NCBI GenBank assembly: GCA_032207245.1
Contig: CM063502.1
Coordinates: 111,769,699-111,833,698 of the forward strand
Source of the DNA: Pardosa pseudoannulata
Lineage: Eukaryota > Arthropoda > Arachnida > Araneae > Lycosidae
Length of the DNA: 64,000 nt
Direction: 5' to 3'
The notes below the pieces were generated by a model. The model searched no databases. It saw only the letters and a list, made by a program, of their open reading frames with translations, and had not been told where the DNA came from. Position 1 is the stretch's first letter, and every line of letters begins with the position of its first letter. Shown here piece by piece: positions 29,740 to 41,123 of the stretch. The translations under genes and the position numbers were made by a program.

Positions 29740-32700
29740 TTAATCATTATGTTCTCAGAAATAGAGCTAACAATTTATATAAAAAATTACTAAGGTTTAG
29801 GTTTAGGTTAAGGCTAATTTTTTTTTAGTGTGTACTAAGCTGAATTTCTACATTTTTTATGTTTCATAACTGTTTCTCTATAGAATATTAAACGTGAATA
29901 ATTATTAGACAATAATATCTGTAATTCTTAGTAAATTTTAGTTTCATTATAAAAAAATTTCTCTAAGTATCCCAAAAGAATAAAACAGTGCATTTAATTT
30001 TCTTTTCATAAATTCTGTATTCCAAATAAATATTTAGAGATTAAGAAAATACAGAAATATGTGGCTGCATATTTAACTGTAAATATGTATCAAACAGTAT
30101 AGGCTTACTTAATTACTTAAAACTAAAGTATTCACATAAATATTCTAATGTTACAATTGTACAAACTAATTATAAAATATTTATATTTTTAAAGCTAAAT
30201 CAATGTAATCTGGCTTTATATTTAAAGATTAATCTGATTTTAAAGGGAAGAAAATTGAATTATGTAAAAACGTGAAATTCTCGGGAGAGGAAAGTACCCG
30301 GTTAAAGTTCAAGATAAAATTTCTTGTAAAAATCAAAATAAAAATCTTGTTTGAAAATTGAATTTGGGTGATGTTTATGAAATATCCACTTAAAATTATT
30401 TTTTGTTTCAAAATTTGCGTTTGTAAAAGATGAAGCTGTTAAAATATCTGCATAGTGCTTTAAATTGTTCGTAGGAAAAAAATTAATTTTTAAAGCTTAC
30501 TTTCCATTGCTACTGACTACGTTGTTTCGCTATTGACGAATACAGTACAAAATTGAAGTACACCAACTGGTTTGTTTGGTTGGTTCATAAAAAAAATATT
30601 TGCAAAGAATTATTTTTCTGATACCTTAAGACTGTTCACCCATTTACACTGCTTAACCGTCATCTGACTCTGATGCAAAATAGTGAATTTTGTATTAATT
30701 GAAATCTCATGAGGTAGATTGTTACTACTAATTTAAGTTTATCAAAATATTATTTTTTTCTTCTGACAAGTTGCTAATCACTCTTTTTAAAATGAAAAAT
30801 TTTCATTGTCTATCATGTTAATTGATAGTTGAAAAAACGCTATACTACATTTTCTCTTATATAATGCGTCCCGCATTCTTTGCTAAAAAAAAATGTTTAT
30901 CTCGTATCTAGCAAACACCTTTTTTTTCACTTGAAACTTTCCAGGTAGTTAATCAATTGATACAGCAATCAATCTCCTCCAATGGTGCTCCAGCTGATTA
31001 TTTTTTTACTCTTAATGCTGTAGCTGTTTCAGTCCCGGTGCAATAGCTATTCCCTCGTCCTCCCACGTGGCCCGCTAGAGGAAGTGTACAAACGAATAGT
31101 AGATTAATGCCATAAAATCTCGAGAGTTGACGTTAGAGACAAAATAGAGAAACGCCCTGATTGTCTTCCCTAATAGTTACGATGATTGCATCGGAATCAA
31201 ATCCAATCAGCACTCTACGAGTTTCCACAGGTATCCTGAAGAAAAAGCTGACGTTACTAACAATAAATAAATAAGAAGACTGAAGCCATGGCGTGTAGCC
31301 TATGAAAGTGAAGGGAGGACATTTCCATATCAACATCATGTCCATAGTCTATAGTCAATTCTAGTAAATTCTAAACTAGAGCACTTAGTCAGACCTTCTA
31401 CCTTCCCGTGAACATGTCCTGAAAAAACTGGTGTACAGAGAGAGGAGAGAGACGAGGGATCGTCGATCACATAAGTTATTCGGTGTTATAGTCCACAGTG
31501 ATAGATATCTACCAGAGAATTTTGTTTCTGTGCTCATCAGTGCAATTATCAAGTTCCCAGATATTTCTTTGTTTCAGATTTTTTGTTCCTCAATAACTGC
31601 AGTTGCGAATATTATTTCAAGTTAGTTGTATCATTGCAAACAAATAAATAATAAAATAAAATATTAATAAAAAAACCTGATATCTTCGAACTTGATGTTT
31701 ACTGAATAGAAGTTTCGACTTAACTGGAACCGAGTGTGTATAAATTATTGTTAATCAAAAAATTGTAAATAAATCACTTTGCTTGTTGCTGGCAGAGTGT
31801 TCTTTCTCAAGCTTGTCTCCAGATCTTTTGTTACCAAATTGGAATACCCGATACGATACAATACCAAGAACTAATAAGATCGAACTTGTATAATCTATTA
31901 ATCCATATTTCAAAAACTGGACGATCTTCTAAGTTTCAGACAGTTTATACGAATATCTGCTAAGAACTTTTAATCAATGTAAAATTAATAAATAAAGTTA
32001 CTAGTACTAATATATAACAGAAGTTTAGTTAATGTACCATTACTTCTATCGAACAAAAGTTTCCTCGTTTAATTTACTACCTGTCTCGTTTCATGCGTAT
32101 ATAAAGAGATTATCTGAAGCTGCCGGCTCTAGCAGTTTTGCCACCTCCTACAAAAGTGTAAAAGCCTTCCCCCCATGATTAAAATTACTATTAATAGAGA
32201 TAACTTATTGATAGATACAAACTTATAAAACTTGAACAGTTCTTTACACTTGAAACTATTTTACATATTCTCGCTGAAAGGTCACTGCGGGCAGGGATCA
32301 TATTTGTTCGATCCTTGACTCGTTTGACCTTAGAGCATTAAAATAATTCCATATATGACGTGCATTCCTAATGAAATTCCGTATATAGTTATTCTGACTC
32401 AATCCTAGAGCGCATAACCTTTTTCCTCGCTTTCGTCTATGGCTTTTTGTACATAAATGATTAAAATTAGAAGCAACTGAAGAAAAAAAAAACATTTTTG
32501 GGATAATGGTAAAATTTATTTGTGATTATTTAAACTATTAATTATGAAACGAATTATTCTAATTCCTTAGGAATTATAATCTTAGCCTTGCGTTAAGAAA
32601 TCTTTCGGTGTGGGCCAGGTTTAAGATAAATATGTATTATAGGGATAAAGAAAAGATCTAGGTGTAATGAAAGCTTTTCAAGCCCTTTTATAATGAATTT

Positions 32701-33323
32701 TTTTTTCTTCTATTTGACATTCTTGACGAAGACTTATCCAGAACATAAATCTAAGTAGACATTTATATAAGAAACTGGTCATTAATTAAAAGGTAAAAAA
32801 TACATAATTTTTAATTTGTCAATTTGTAATAAATACCGTTACCAAAATTTACGTTCATTTTTGTCACATAAGTGATAAAAGAAATTCAATTTAAGCTTAC
32901 TAATGCTACAAAGTGTTACTTCTTTCACAAATGTTCTAATGCAATTTAATTATTACAGCTTTTACAGGAGTTTAAAATAATTCATGTACTAATTTAACAA
33001 TCTTCAAAGTAAGTGTTCCGTGATTGTAAATTGGAAATATGCTATAAAATTTTGCTTTTCTTTGACGGTATAGTAAGGCAGTTAGCAAGAAGGAGTTTTC
33101 AAACATTACTTCTTACTTACCGTAATTAATAGAGTTTTTGTGCTTAAGGAGAAAACTAATGATCCTTAAGTAATAATTAGAAATTAAATTTTAGAAAATC
33201 TTCTTGAATAATCTTTTAAGACAACTAGAATCAAAATATGTTGCTTAAATAACAGTTTTTAAAAATATATATATAAAACAAATTTGTAGAAATTGTAACT
33301 GATTAAAACACTAAGGTCTGTCT
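29740..33323. other. No gene recognised
   Basis: Mostly AT-rich. A less AT-rich part at 31000-31450 holds two frames (31133-31345 minus, 31431-31625 plus) with no domain I recognise. The 60-codon frame at 30229-30411 and the 65-codon frame at 32298-32495 are also uncalled. Confidence 0.4.
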
Positions 33324-33559
33324 TTAACCTTTGAGGGCGGGTGCATCATATATGCAACGTCTTTCAAATTGACTCAATAAGTATATCATTAATTATATTT
33401 TGAGTAAAACATTTAATTGGTATTTCTTATTTCCACTAGAGGTAGCCCTATGTCTGTTATAGGTGAACTTGTCTATTAGAAATATCTGAATACTACAGAA
33501 TTATCTGGTTCAAATTAAAAGATAATGTATATATGATACGCCAGTCTTCAAAAGGTTAA
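33324..33559. mobile_element. TTAA-bounded miniature element, piggyBac-like (copy 4)
   Basis: A 236-bp element. The left end TTAACCTTTGAGGGCGGGTG (33324) pairs imperfectly with the right end, whose reverse complement reads TTAACCTTTTGAAGACTGGC (33559). Both continue into a GYATCATATAT block. TTAA lies at both edges. Inside the left end, TGCAT and ATGCA flank a five-base centre. No coding capacity. The ends are more diverged than in the 10954-11242 element. Confidence 0.72.
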
Positions 33560-35826
33560 GGGGAAAAAAGATACATCAATAATTCTTGATAACTTGCAAT
33601 AAAAATTTAATAATTTATCCTTTCATCTCTGTTAATAGCAATAGTTCCAGTATTTTACCATTTGTTTATACGACCAAAAATGTGTCTTGCACCTCGACAT
33701 CGACTTTTGCAAAGTTCCAACTACTTCATTCTAAACAATACACTTGAAAACATAATCCGAACCATGAAAATTCTTTCAAAGTAAGTGAAGCTGCAGTGAA
33801 TGACAAGAATTCTTAGTATACAATTTCATTCGTTGTAATTTGTGGCGCTCACTTGCGAATACACCAATTTGAACTAAATGAACTTTGAGCCAATTCCCGA
33901 GTTAACGGCAAAAGAGAGGGGGGAGGGGACCAGAGGAAGATAACGAACCTGACGGGATGGCACTTATTAGATTACACAGGAAAAGAAGATTTTGTCACTG
34001 CACTTTAATGGTAGGAAACAATCTAAAGTTTCTTCAAGCTCATGGCCTGAATACAAGATAATGTTTGCATAAGGAACGGGGTCCGGGATGAAATTTGCTT
34101 ATTTCAGAAATGTAACTCAAGGAGTTCACAGCAGGAAATGTGAATAACTGTCACAGCATTCAACTTAGCGAAAGAAACTACAAAATATTTAATCTAAAAT
34201 TATACAATTGAATAAAAAAATTGTTTAGTTTTAACAATTCAATCTGTCTGCCCTCAAACAAAAATATACTTTGTAACTCTATTGTGTGAGAAAGTTTATG
34301 TTTTATACAATATTTAACTGTTTTGTAATGATGTAAAACTCGAAGTCTCGATAAAAATTTTGAAAACTATTTTCCCTTTTGTATAAAGTGTACAAAATAA
34401 TAAAATTTAGTAATTTGATTAACTTTACAGTTTATTATTTACTATGGACATTTCTATTTCTTTCTTTTTGCTATCTCAGGTAAATAGTTTTGAAATTATG
34501 GTTCTTTTTGTATGTGTCAATATTGAAAGTATACCCAAAATAAATTTTATTATAGGTGCATTCATTTTCATTAAATCAGACAGAGAAATTACAAATTCTA
34601 GATAAATATACCATACGTATATACTAAAACCTGCGACATTTAATAATGTCTTGTTCAACAAAAATTTGAAAGTAGTACAGCAAACCATCTCTGCTATGTT
34701 CCACATTCATAAAACTTGTATTAGATATAAAAGGAATAGCAATTTAACTAAAATTTAAACAAGTCAATTCTAAACGAAAGGATGTCAACCTTAAATTGCA
34801 GTTCACGGTCTAGATAATTAAACGTGCGATAAAATTTTAATATGGCACTTCACACCCTATTTAAATTTACAACTATCCGGAATATTAAAACCACGTTTTG
34901 AGGTTTCTTCAGCACATTTAAGAGTATGTATATACTCATAATATGAAAATTTTCGTAAGTAAATATTCGTTTGTAATTTTTGACAGTTCATAATAGGAAT
35001 TTAAACTCGCAGATACTAAATTCTCCAAACTGAAACGATACTCTTACAATTTACCAAAAGGCTTCCAATAATTTATTAAATGTGACACTGGAGTAAAATA
35101 TTTCATAAATTATAATTTGAACAAAAAACTATAAGAACACTGTATTTCTTCACGTTTTTCTAGAAAATGGAAGAGTAACAGCAAGAGTATGTCACACTTA
35201 TGTAGAATCAAATTTTCTGCACTTATATAGAAAATGTCAAGTTCTTTATTTGATTATGTTGTTTCAGCGTCAACAAAAGCCTAAAGTTAAAATTGAACAC
35301 GGAGATGCAAAAGTTCAACAGCACATGTGAAGACGATATGAGATGATACTCTACTTTTCCGTTAATAATCTCGCAATTTTTTCAAAATGAAAGAATAGTA
35401 CTTTAAAAAGGTGTTTTGAAACCTATTGTCATATAAAGAGCTAGCATTTTGTCCCAATTTCCATTAAATAATGAGTAATGGGGGCATTTATAGAACATTA
35501 GAAAAATATAATAGAAAAATAAGAAAATACAAGAATGATATCCTGTATCGCTGAAGAATCCTTTAAAATTATCTGCAAATTTTTCTAAATCTCGACAATG
35601 ATGTCACCAAATATCGTATTTTAACAAAAAAAACCCCATTTAATACCTCTGAAATAGGTTCCTCTTTTTAAGGCTTTTATTTTAAATAGCTATCCTACTC
35701 TACACACACATTTTTCACAAAGATTTCATTAAAATCGCCGAAAGAAATTAAAGCTAGTTCTCTTTCGGCATTTTTCATACTGCTCTTTTAAATTACTTTT
35801 CTAGGAAATCTAAAAATAAATCTTTT
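33560..35826. other. AT-rich DNA, no gene recognised
   Basis: Contains a purine-rich patch at about 33900-33960 (GGGGGGAGGGG-type). The minus-strand frame 34476-34706 is hydrophobic and unrecognised. Confidence 0.45.
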
Positions 35827-36310
35827 ATTCAGTGTCCAGTCATTATTAGAAAGGTAAATTAATGCAGGTTCTTCACCTTCATGGAAATGAGGAAATTGCT
35901 CTACTTCGTGGGAGGTATTGCACTGAAAAAAACAACGACGCTACATGTTTGAAATATATTTCTTCTACGGTATCTACTACAGAAACACAATATACTGGGT
36001 ATTGATATGAAAAATAATTCAAAATTTACTCATGGCTCACTCTTGAATAGGAAGTGCAATGCCCTACAAGTTTACTGCTTGATATGAGATTTAAACAACT
36101 ATGTGATTTAGTTTGCAAGAAAATCCAAAAAGATCTATGATTCAGAGTCCTGTTATTAACGGACAGTTACTTTAATGTAGGTCCCTAACCTGCATGGAAG
36201 TGAGTAAATTGTTTAATTGCTTCTTGGAAGGCATTACACGAGTAAACTAACGGAACAGGAATACAGGTATGGCATCTTTCTTTTCCCCCGACGGTATCTA
36301 CTACGCAGAG
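35827..36310. repeat. Old tandem duplication, period about 315 bp
   Basis: Landmarks of 35827-36000 recur in order at 36139-36310: GATTCAG/CATTCAG start, TTAATGYAGGT, TGGAARTGAGKAAATTG, a GGAAGGCATTACAC/GGGAGGTATTGCAC block, and ACGGTATCTACTAC. Spacing changes and many substitutions show it is old. No conserved reading frame is seen. Confidence 0.7.
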
Positions 36311-36860
36311 AAATCCCGTTTCTGTACGAAGAGTTTAGTTTTGACCTTGAACCGTAACACAACTAGCTACTAATGGTGTTACATAACAATGGTGGTAAAA
36401 AGTGCTTTTGAGTAGTCTTGAGTTAACTTGCTTGGAGAACTCAAAACTAGAGAGAGGTTGCGGGCTGAAACTGCTAACTGCCTTATAAAATTTTGCAGTC
36501 CGTGGGGGAATTTACGAAATTTACAATTGAAATAAATATAACATAGACTTCTACGATCTACTACGAAAGACTCCGTTCTCTCTTTACAAAATACTGAAAC
36601 CTTTTTGGTTAGGTTTGGAGTGATACAATCTACCCTTTTCTCCAGTTTTGAAACAGTCCAGTACTGAAAAAAAGCTGTTATTTGGAATAGACAGGACAGA
36701 TTTACTAATGAATAACTGAACTAAATATATAACACTGTACTTCTAATCACTATTTTTTATAATTCTCTGTTCAGTTACAAATATTAAACTGTTCTGGTAT
36801 CATTTTATGAATAACAATGTATTATTTGGTGTTCTGCTTTTTAAATCACGACCTTAGAAG

Positions 36861-37010
36861 GATTTGGTTTGGTTTGGGTTGATTTCGAGTGCTAAGGTCT
36901 ACATTTTTGCCATAAATGGGCTAATATCCCCAAAACGCACTGATTAACGACAAGTCTGAATGGTTAGGACCATCCAAGTTATAAGCGGTATTTGAATCCA
37001 ATTAAGTAAG
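36861..37010 (-). repeat. tRNA-SINE relic, family 1
   Basis: On the plus strand it begins with GGTTTGGTTTGGG, the reverse of the CCAAA tail, then GAGTGCTAAGGTCTAC and eroded body sequence. It ends near TATTTGAATCCAATT, where the B-box should lie. It is strongly diverged and has no target duplication. Confidence 0.5.
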
Positions 37011-37186
37011 AAATGGGATTGCTTGAAGTATGGGGCTGTTTCTATTCTACCGCAATCAAAACCAACTAACTGTGGTTAGTGTTAGAGGAATATTTAAAGG
37101 AACACAACGAAACTGTATTTTGTTACACAACATTGTACAATAAGAACTCCGCCCATTCATAATGAGCACAAAAAATACTAGCACAT

Positions 37187-37340
37187 TTGTTGGTTTAGTT
37201 TGGGGCTCTACAATCTACTTGTGATACACAAGATGTCTAAGGAAACCGGGACCTACAGCATTAGACTAATTTAGATGAGTTACAAACACATTAATGACAT
37301 CAATGAAATTCGAGCTCTAAAACTCTGTTACCAAACAGCA
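37187..37340 (-). repeat. tRNA-SINE relic, family 1
   Basis: The reversed tail TTGGTTTAGTTTGGGGCTC is followed by TACAATCTACTTG and AAACCGGGACCTACAGCATTA, the reverse of the SINE body. The tRNA head is beyond recognition near 37340. Lies 180 bp from another relic in the same orientation. Confidence 0.6.
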
Positions 37341-37486
37341 ACGCAATACCCATCCGGCTATTGTTCTGCTTAGAATTTTTTTTTGTACTATGGGTCTTTT
37401 GGATCTTATCTCTAGTCGCATGTTAAGAATGGAAAGAGTAATTTTGACAATACCTTCATTGAAAATAAATTTCTTCATTGAAGTGT

Positions 37487-37565
37487 GTGGTTATCTATTG
37501 CACCCACACCCACAATAGATAATCACTCAAGAGGTGTTATATTGGTGGCAGTGGTTCGCTCAACT
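37487..37565. other. Hairpin beside a possible retrotransposon primer-binding site
   Basis: GTGGTTATCTATTG (37487-37500) and CAATAGATAATCAC (37513-37526) form an inverted repeat with one mismatch around a CA-rich loop. Directly after it, ATTGGTGGCAGTGGTTCG resembles the TTGGTGNCAG...G sequence that follows the 5' LTR in some Ty3/gypsy elements. No matching LTR pair or gag-pol frame was found, so a solo-LTR remnant is only a guess. Confidence 0.2.
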
Positions 37566-37982
37566 AATTTCTCAAAATTAATATAGTAACCTTAACATAT
37601 ATATGTCCTTATAGGGGTGATTACAACATTCATAGCTCCCATTTGCTACTTCACTGTGTGTTTGTGTGATCAAGGTATGTAAGACAAATATTAGTTCGTA
37701 TATAAAAACTTCTTTATTGCAATCCTTTTGTCTAGGGCTAAGCCATTACATATCCTTTGTTCACATAACAAGTGTAGAGGATATTATCAGACTAACTAAG
37801 CGCTCAGAATTGCCTTTTGGCGTTGCTTACCGAAAGAAATTCTTCTTGTCTACTTCCACGTCAGCTTCTTTACTCTGTATAGTTCCCCTCGAGGGTGTGT
37901 CTTTCTCCTATCACGTTATCGTTAAAGAATTCCAACTATTTTTAATTATAACTCGCTTAATTCTTAACCCCCATTTTTAAAC
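37566..37982. other. No gene recognised; unassigned 104-codon frame
   Basis: A plus-strand frame at 37666-37980 reads without interruption and contains SYIKTSLLQSFCLGLSHYIS and GVSFSYHVIVKEFQLF. The composition is hydrophobic and serine-rich. I recognise no family. It follows the possible primer-binding site, so it might be retroelement leader sequence, or chance. Confidence 0.25.
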
Positions 37983-38149
<167 letters not shown>

Positions 38150-39559
38150 AATAACTGATTGATTGATACACAAATAAATGAATATACGAATATGCATACA
38201 CAATTACTTCTTTTATAAAAAAAGAAAAGTTTCGTAATTTGTTTTTTGGTGCTTCTAGAAGCTAAACAGTGTAGTATACATGTTCGGGATTTGTTTCGTT
38301 TTTTTTTAGCTATATGGCTATACTACGGAAAATATAATCTTTAGGGTAGAATTTTTCTACTAGTTAAAAGGACTGCATAATATAGAAAAACTGATTTTGT
38401 TCTACCGAGAAAAAATTTCAGACAAATTTCCAGTAATCAAGCTTAGAGTGTAGCTATTGATTTTGCTTCATTCAATACATAGAACAAATAGCTGGACACT
38501 GCCAATCATTACAACCTAATTAGTTACAAAGATTTCCTACTGAATAATGCTTTAGCATGTAAATATAGTACATAAATAAATATAATTATAGGATAATGAG
38601 ACTTTTTTATGATTGTAATGATTGAAAAAATGTGTTACATAGTGCTTGTTTTTTAAAAGCATTACATTTCTGTCCAGCGTTCTTTTTCTTATAAAGCTTG
38701 AGAATTAAATTTTCTCTAGTACAACGCATGAATAAGTTTAATCCTATTCAGTCTCTTGAGGTAAAAAATACTCCTTTCATGCAAGAATCTAATTAAAAGA
38801 ATTCTTGAAACTGAATATACATTTCATAAAGTTAGGAGAGCATTTAATTACCTTTATTAAACTCCGTACATTAATATAAATGAAGTGTTTAATTCACTTA
38901 TACCACAACGTTGAATATACGATCCTTAAGTAACAATTGAATTTTCACGTTGATAAAGTCAAAAATGTATTAATATGAATAGCAGTTCTCCAAGTGAAAG
39001 AGTATAATTAATTACTCCAGGAAATAATGAACATTAAAAGCCAACAATGAAATTTTTTCTATTGAATTACATATATGAGCTGACTATTTATACATTTAAA
39101 TATCTGAAATAACGGTTAGCCTGATACCGAGCTTTGTTCTCAAACAAATTCCCGTGGGCAATATTTCAATTAGAATAAAGGTGATAATTACATAGTAATC
39201 AATTATTGTAGTGTTTCAATAGTAAAATTTAAAATATCTTAAGACAATGGGAAATTTATATAAAGTGAAATTTCTTTATACTGATTAATTTAATTAAAAA
39301 GCACTAAAACTTTCACCAACAATTATAGTTTTATATTTAAGCAAAAATATTGTTTAGTTATTTTCATCATAGATATATTTTTCATCATATGGTTTGTTTT
39401 TACGTTGTACGAGATATTTATTTCAATTAAAATTGGAAATTTTTATTTTGGTATCGTTTTAGGTCTTTAAAATTGAAATATTTATTTAATTTTCTTTATA
39501 TGCATACAGAGGATTATTATGGTTATGCAATCACCAGAAAAATTAGAATGCAGAAGTGA
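38150..39559. other. AT-rich DNA, no feature recognised
   Basis: No frame, repeat or transposon terminus noticed. Confidence 0.45.
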
Positions 39560-39738
39560 TGGTTGTTTCGTTGGGAGAGCTATGGTCTACTGTTTTCATT
39601 ATATGACAAGAAATGAGATCGTGACTTACTGCTTAAAACCGATTCCGAACGGCTGCGAACATACATGTCATCAGCGGGAATCGAACCCATAGACTTCGAC
39701 ACCGAAGCACAGCGCCCTACTCATTAGGTCATTGTTCA
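39560..39738 (-). mobile_element. tRNA-derived SINE, family 1, minus-strand copy
   Basis: Reading backwards, the head includes a B-box whose plus-strand form is GGGAATCGAACCC (39675-39689) and a weak A-box complement AGCGCCCTACTCATTAGG. The body keeps CTGCTTAAAACCGATTCCG and GGCTGCGAAC. The CCAAA tail is lost near 39560. No target duplication was found, so it is an older copy than the 19-kb one. Confidence 0.82.
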
Positions 39739-40678
39739 ACTATTGCAAGACTAAAAGACATGTCACTGGAAATTTGGAATAAAGTGGAAAATATTTTAAT
39801 AGGATTCAATAGGTATTGGTTTGGTTAGAATTACTACGGTAGTTAAATGAATTTGAAAAAAAATTACTTAATAAAACCAGAAATATGGAAGACAGCAGTA
39901 GACTTATATATTATAGTACTTTTAAAAATCATCATTATGAGAGTATTTTTAATTCAATATAAAATGAAAATTTTTTTTCTCTAAAGAATAATTTTTCCCT
40001 ACGTTATTGATAAAGGCATAGCTGAATTAAAAAATAACTAATATTTTATAAAGCAATAAATTTAAAATACTATATATATACACACAAATTGAAAATGAAT
40101 AGAAATCCTCATACCTACTTTAAGTAACTACAAAGTAACATACCTACATAGTAACTTTTAAAATATGTGAATTTTATTGTATCAAATATAATGCAATTAT
40201 ATATTTCATTCTGTAAACGTCAGTTATATTAAAATAACCGTAACATTTTTATGGTTCACTGGATAAATTTTACCCCAACACTGTAGTCTGGGAGAAACAG
40301 GTGTAAGTAAAATTATAGCTCTAATAATAAATTGGTTTCAATGAGCATCCAATAGACGGTCAGATGACATTCTAGAACCTTATTGGATGGTCTATGAAAC
40401 ATAAGTGATGTTAGAGACTAGCTCAGTTCTCTAGCACCATCATCAGAAAAAGGTGCAATAGACTATTATTCTTTAAAACAGATAAAGTGTATTTCGTTAG
40501 TCAATTTCTGACCTAAATTTCGCTAAGGTATCTCATGAGTTGTGAGGAGTAATGACTAGAAATTATGACTAGGTTAAACGCTGAAACTACATTAAAAATG
40601 GCGTCCATATACTTCAGTTACAACAATACGTTTATATACTTTGCACATAAGCTGTTTGAGTCTTAGTATCCCCTATAT
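39739..40678. other. AT-rich DNA, no gene recognised
   Basis: No transposon end or coding frame noticed. CATCCAATA at about 40348 recurs inverted at about 40380 as a short imperfect stem. Confidence 0.45.
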
Positions 40679-41123
40679 AATAATAGCCTAGATTATCTGT
40701 CCGACTGTCCTCAAATTTATGAAGCGGATGAACCTGGAATGGACAGAGGTACCCATATCGGATTCTTGATGAGTTAGGGTTAACAACATTCGAAATCCAC
40801 CTCTTCCCCCTTTTCGAGCATTTAATGCTAATATTTCAAGCTTTATTTTCCCAGTTTAAGAGCAGGTGATTAAATTTATCAATTTGTCACATAATACATA
40901 GGTAAAAATAACACTTTTTTCTAGTATTATGATGTCATTCCTTTAAAGATCTCATTTAATCATTTCTTATTTTAAAAACTCAATATCATGTACATTATTT
41001 TCATACGTTTTATCACTGAATTTAGATATTACGTAAATAATTTTCTTTTATATTTGTCTTAAATAATAGATTAGGTACATATATGATAATTTTAAATTTA
41101 ATTATCGATTATTTTTTGTTGCA
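40679..41123 (+). mobile_element. Dispersed 445-bp repeat, possibly Helitron-like (copy B)
   Basis: Plus-strand copy of the repeat at 29295-29739, in inverted orientation and the same length. It begins TCCCCTATATAATAATAGCC after an A, carries GATTATCTGTCCGACTGTCC and ATGAAGCGGATGAACCTGGA, and ends near TTTTTTGTTGCA. The two copies differ by many substitutions spread evenly. No coding capacity. Confidence 0.75.

Noticed and set aside
37666..37980. 104-codon frame as a retrotransposon gag
   Set aside because: No CCHC zinc knuckle, no protease or polymerase motif and no LTR pair were found.
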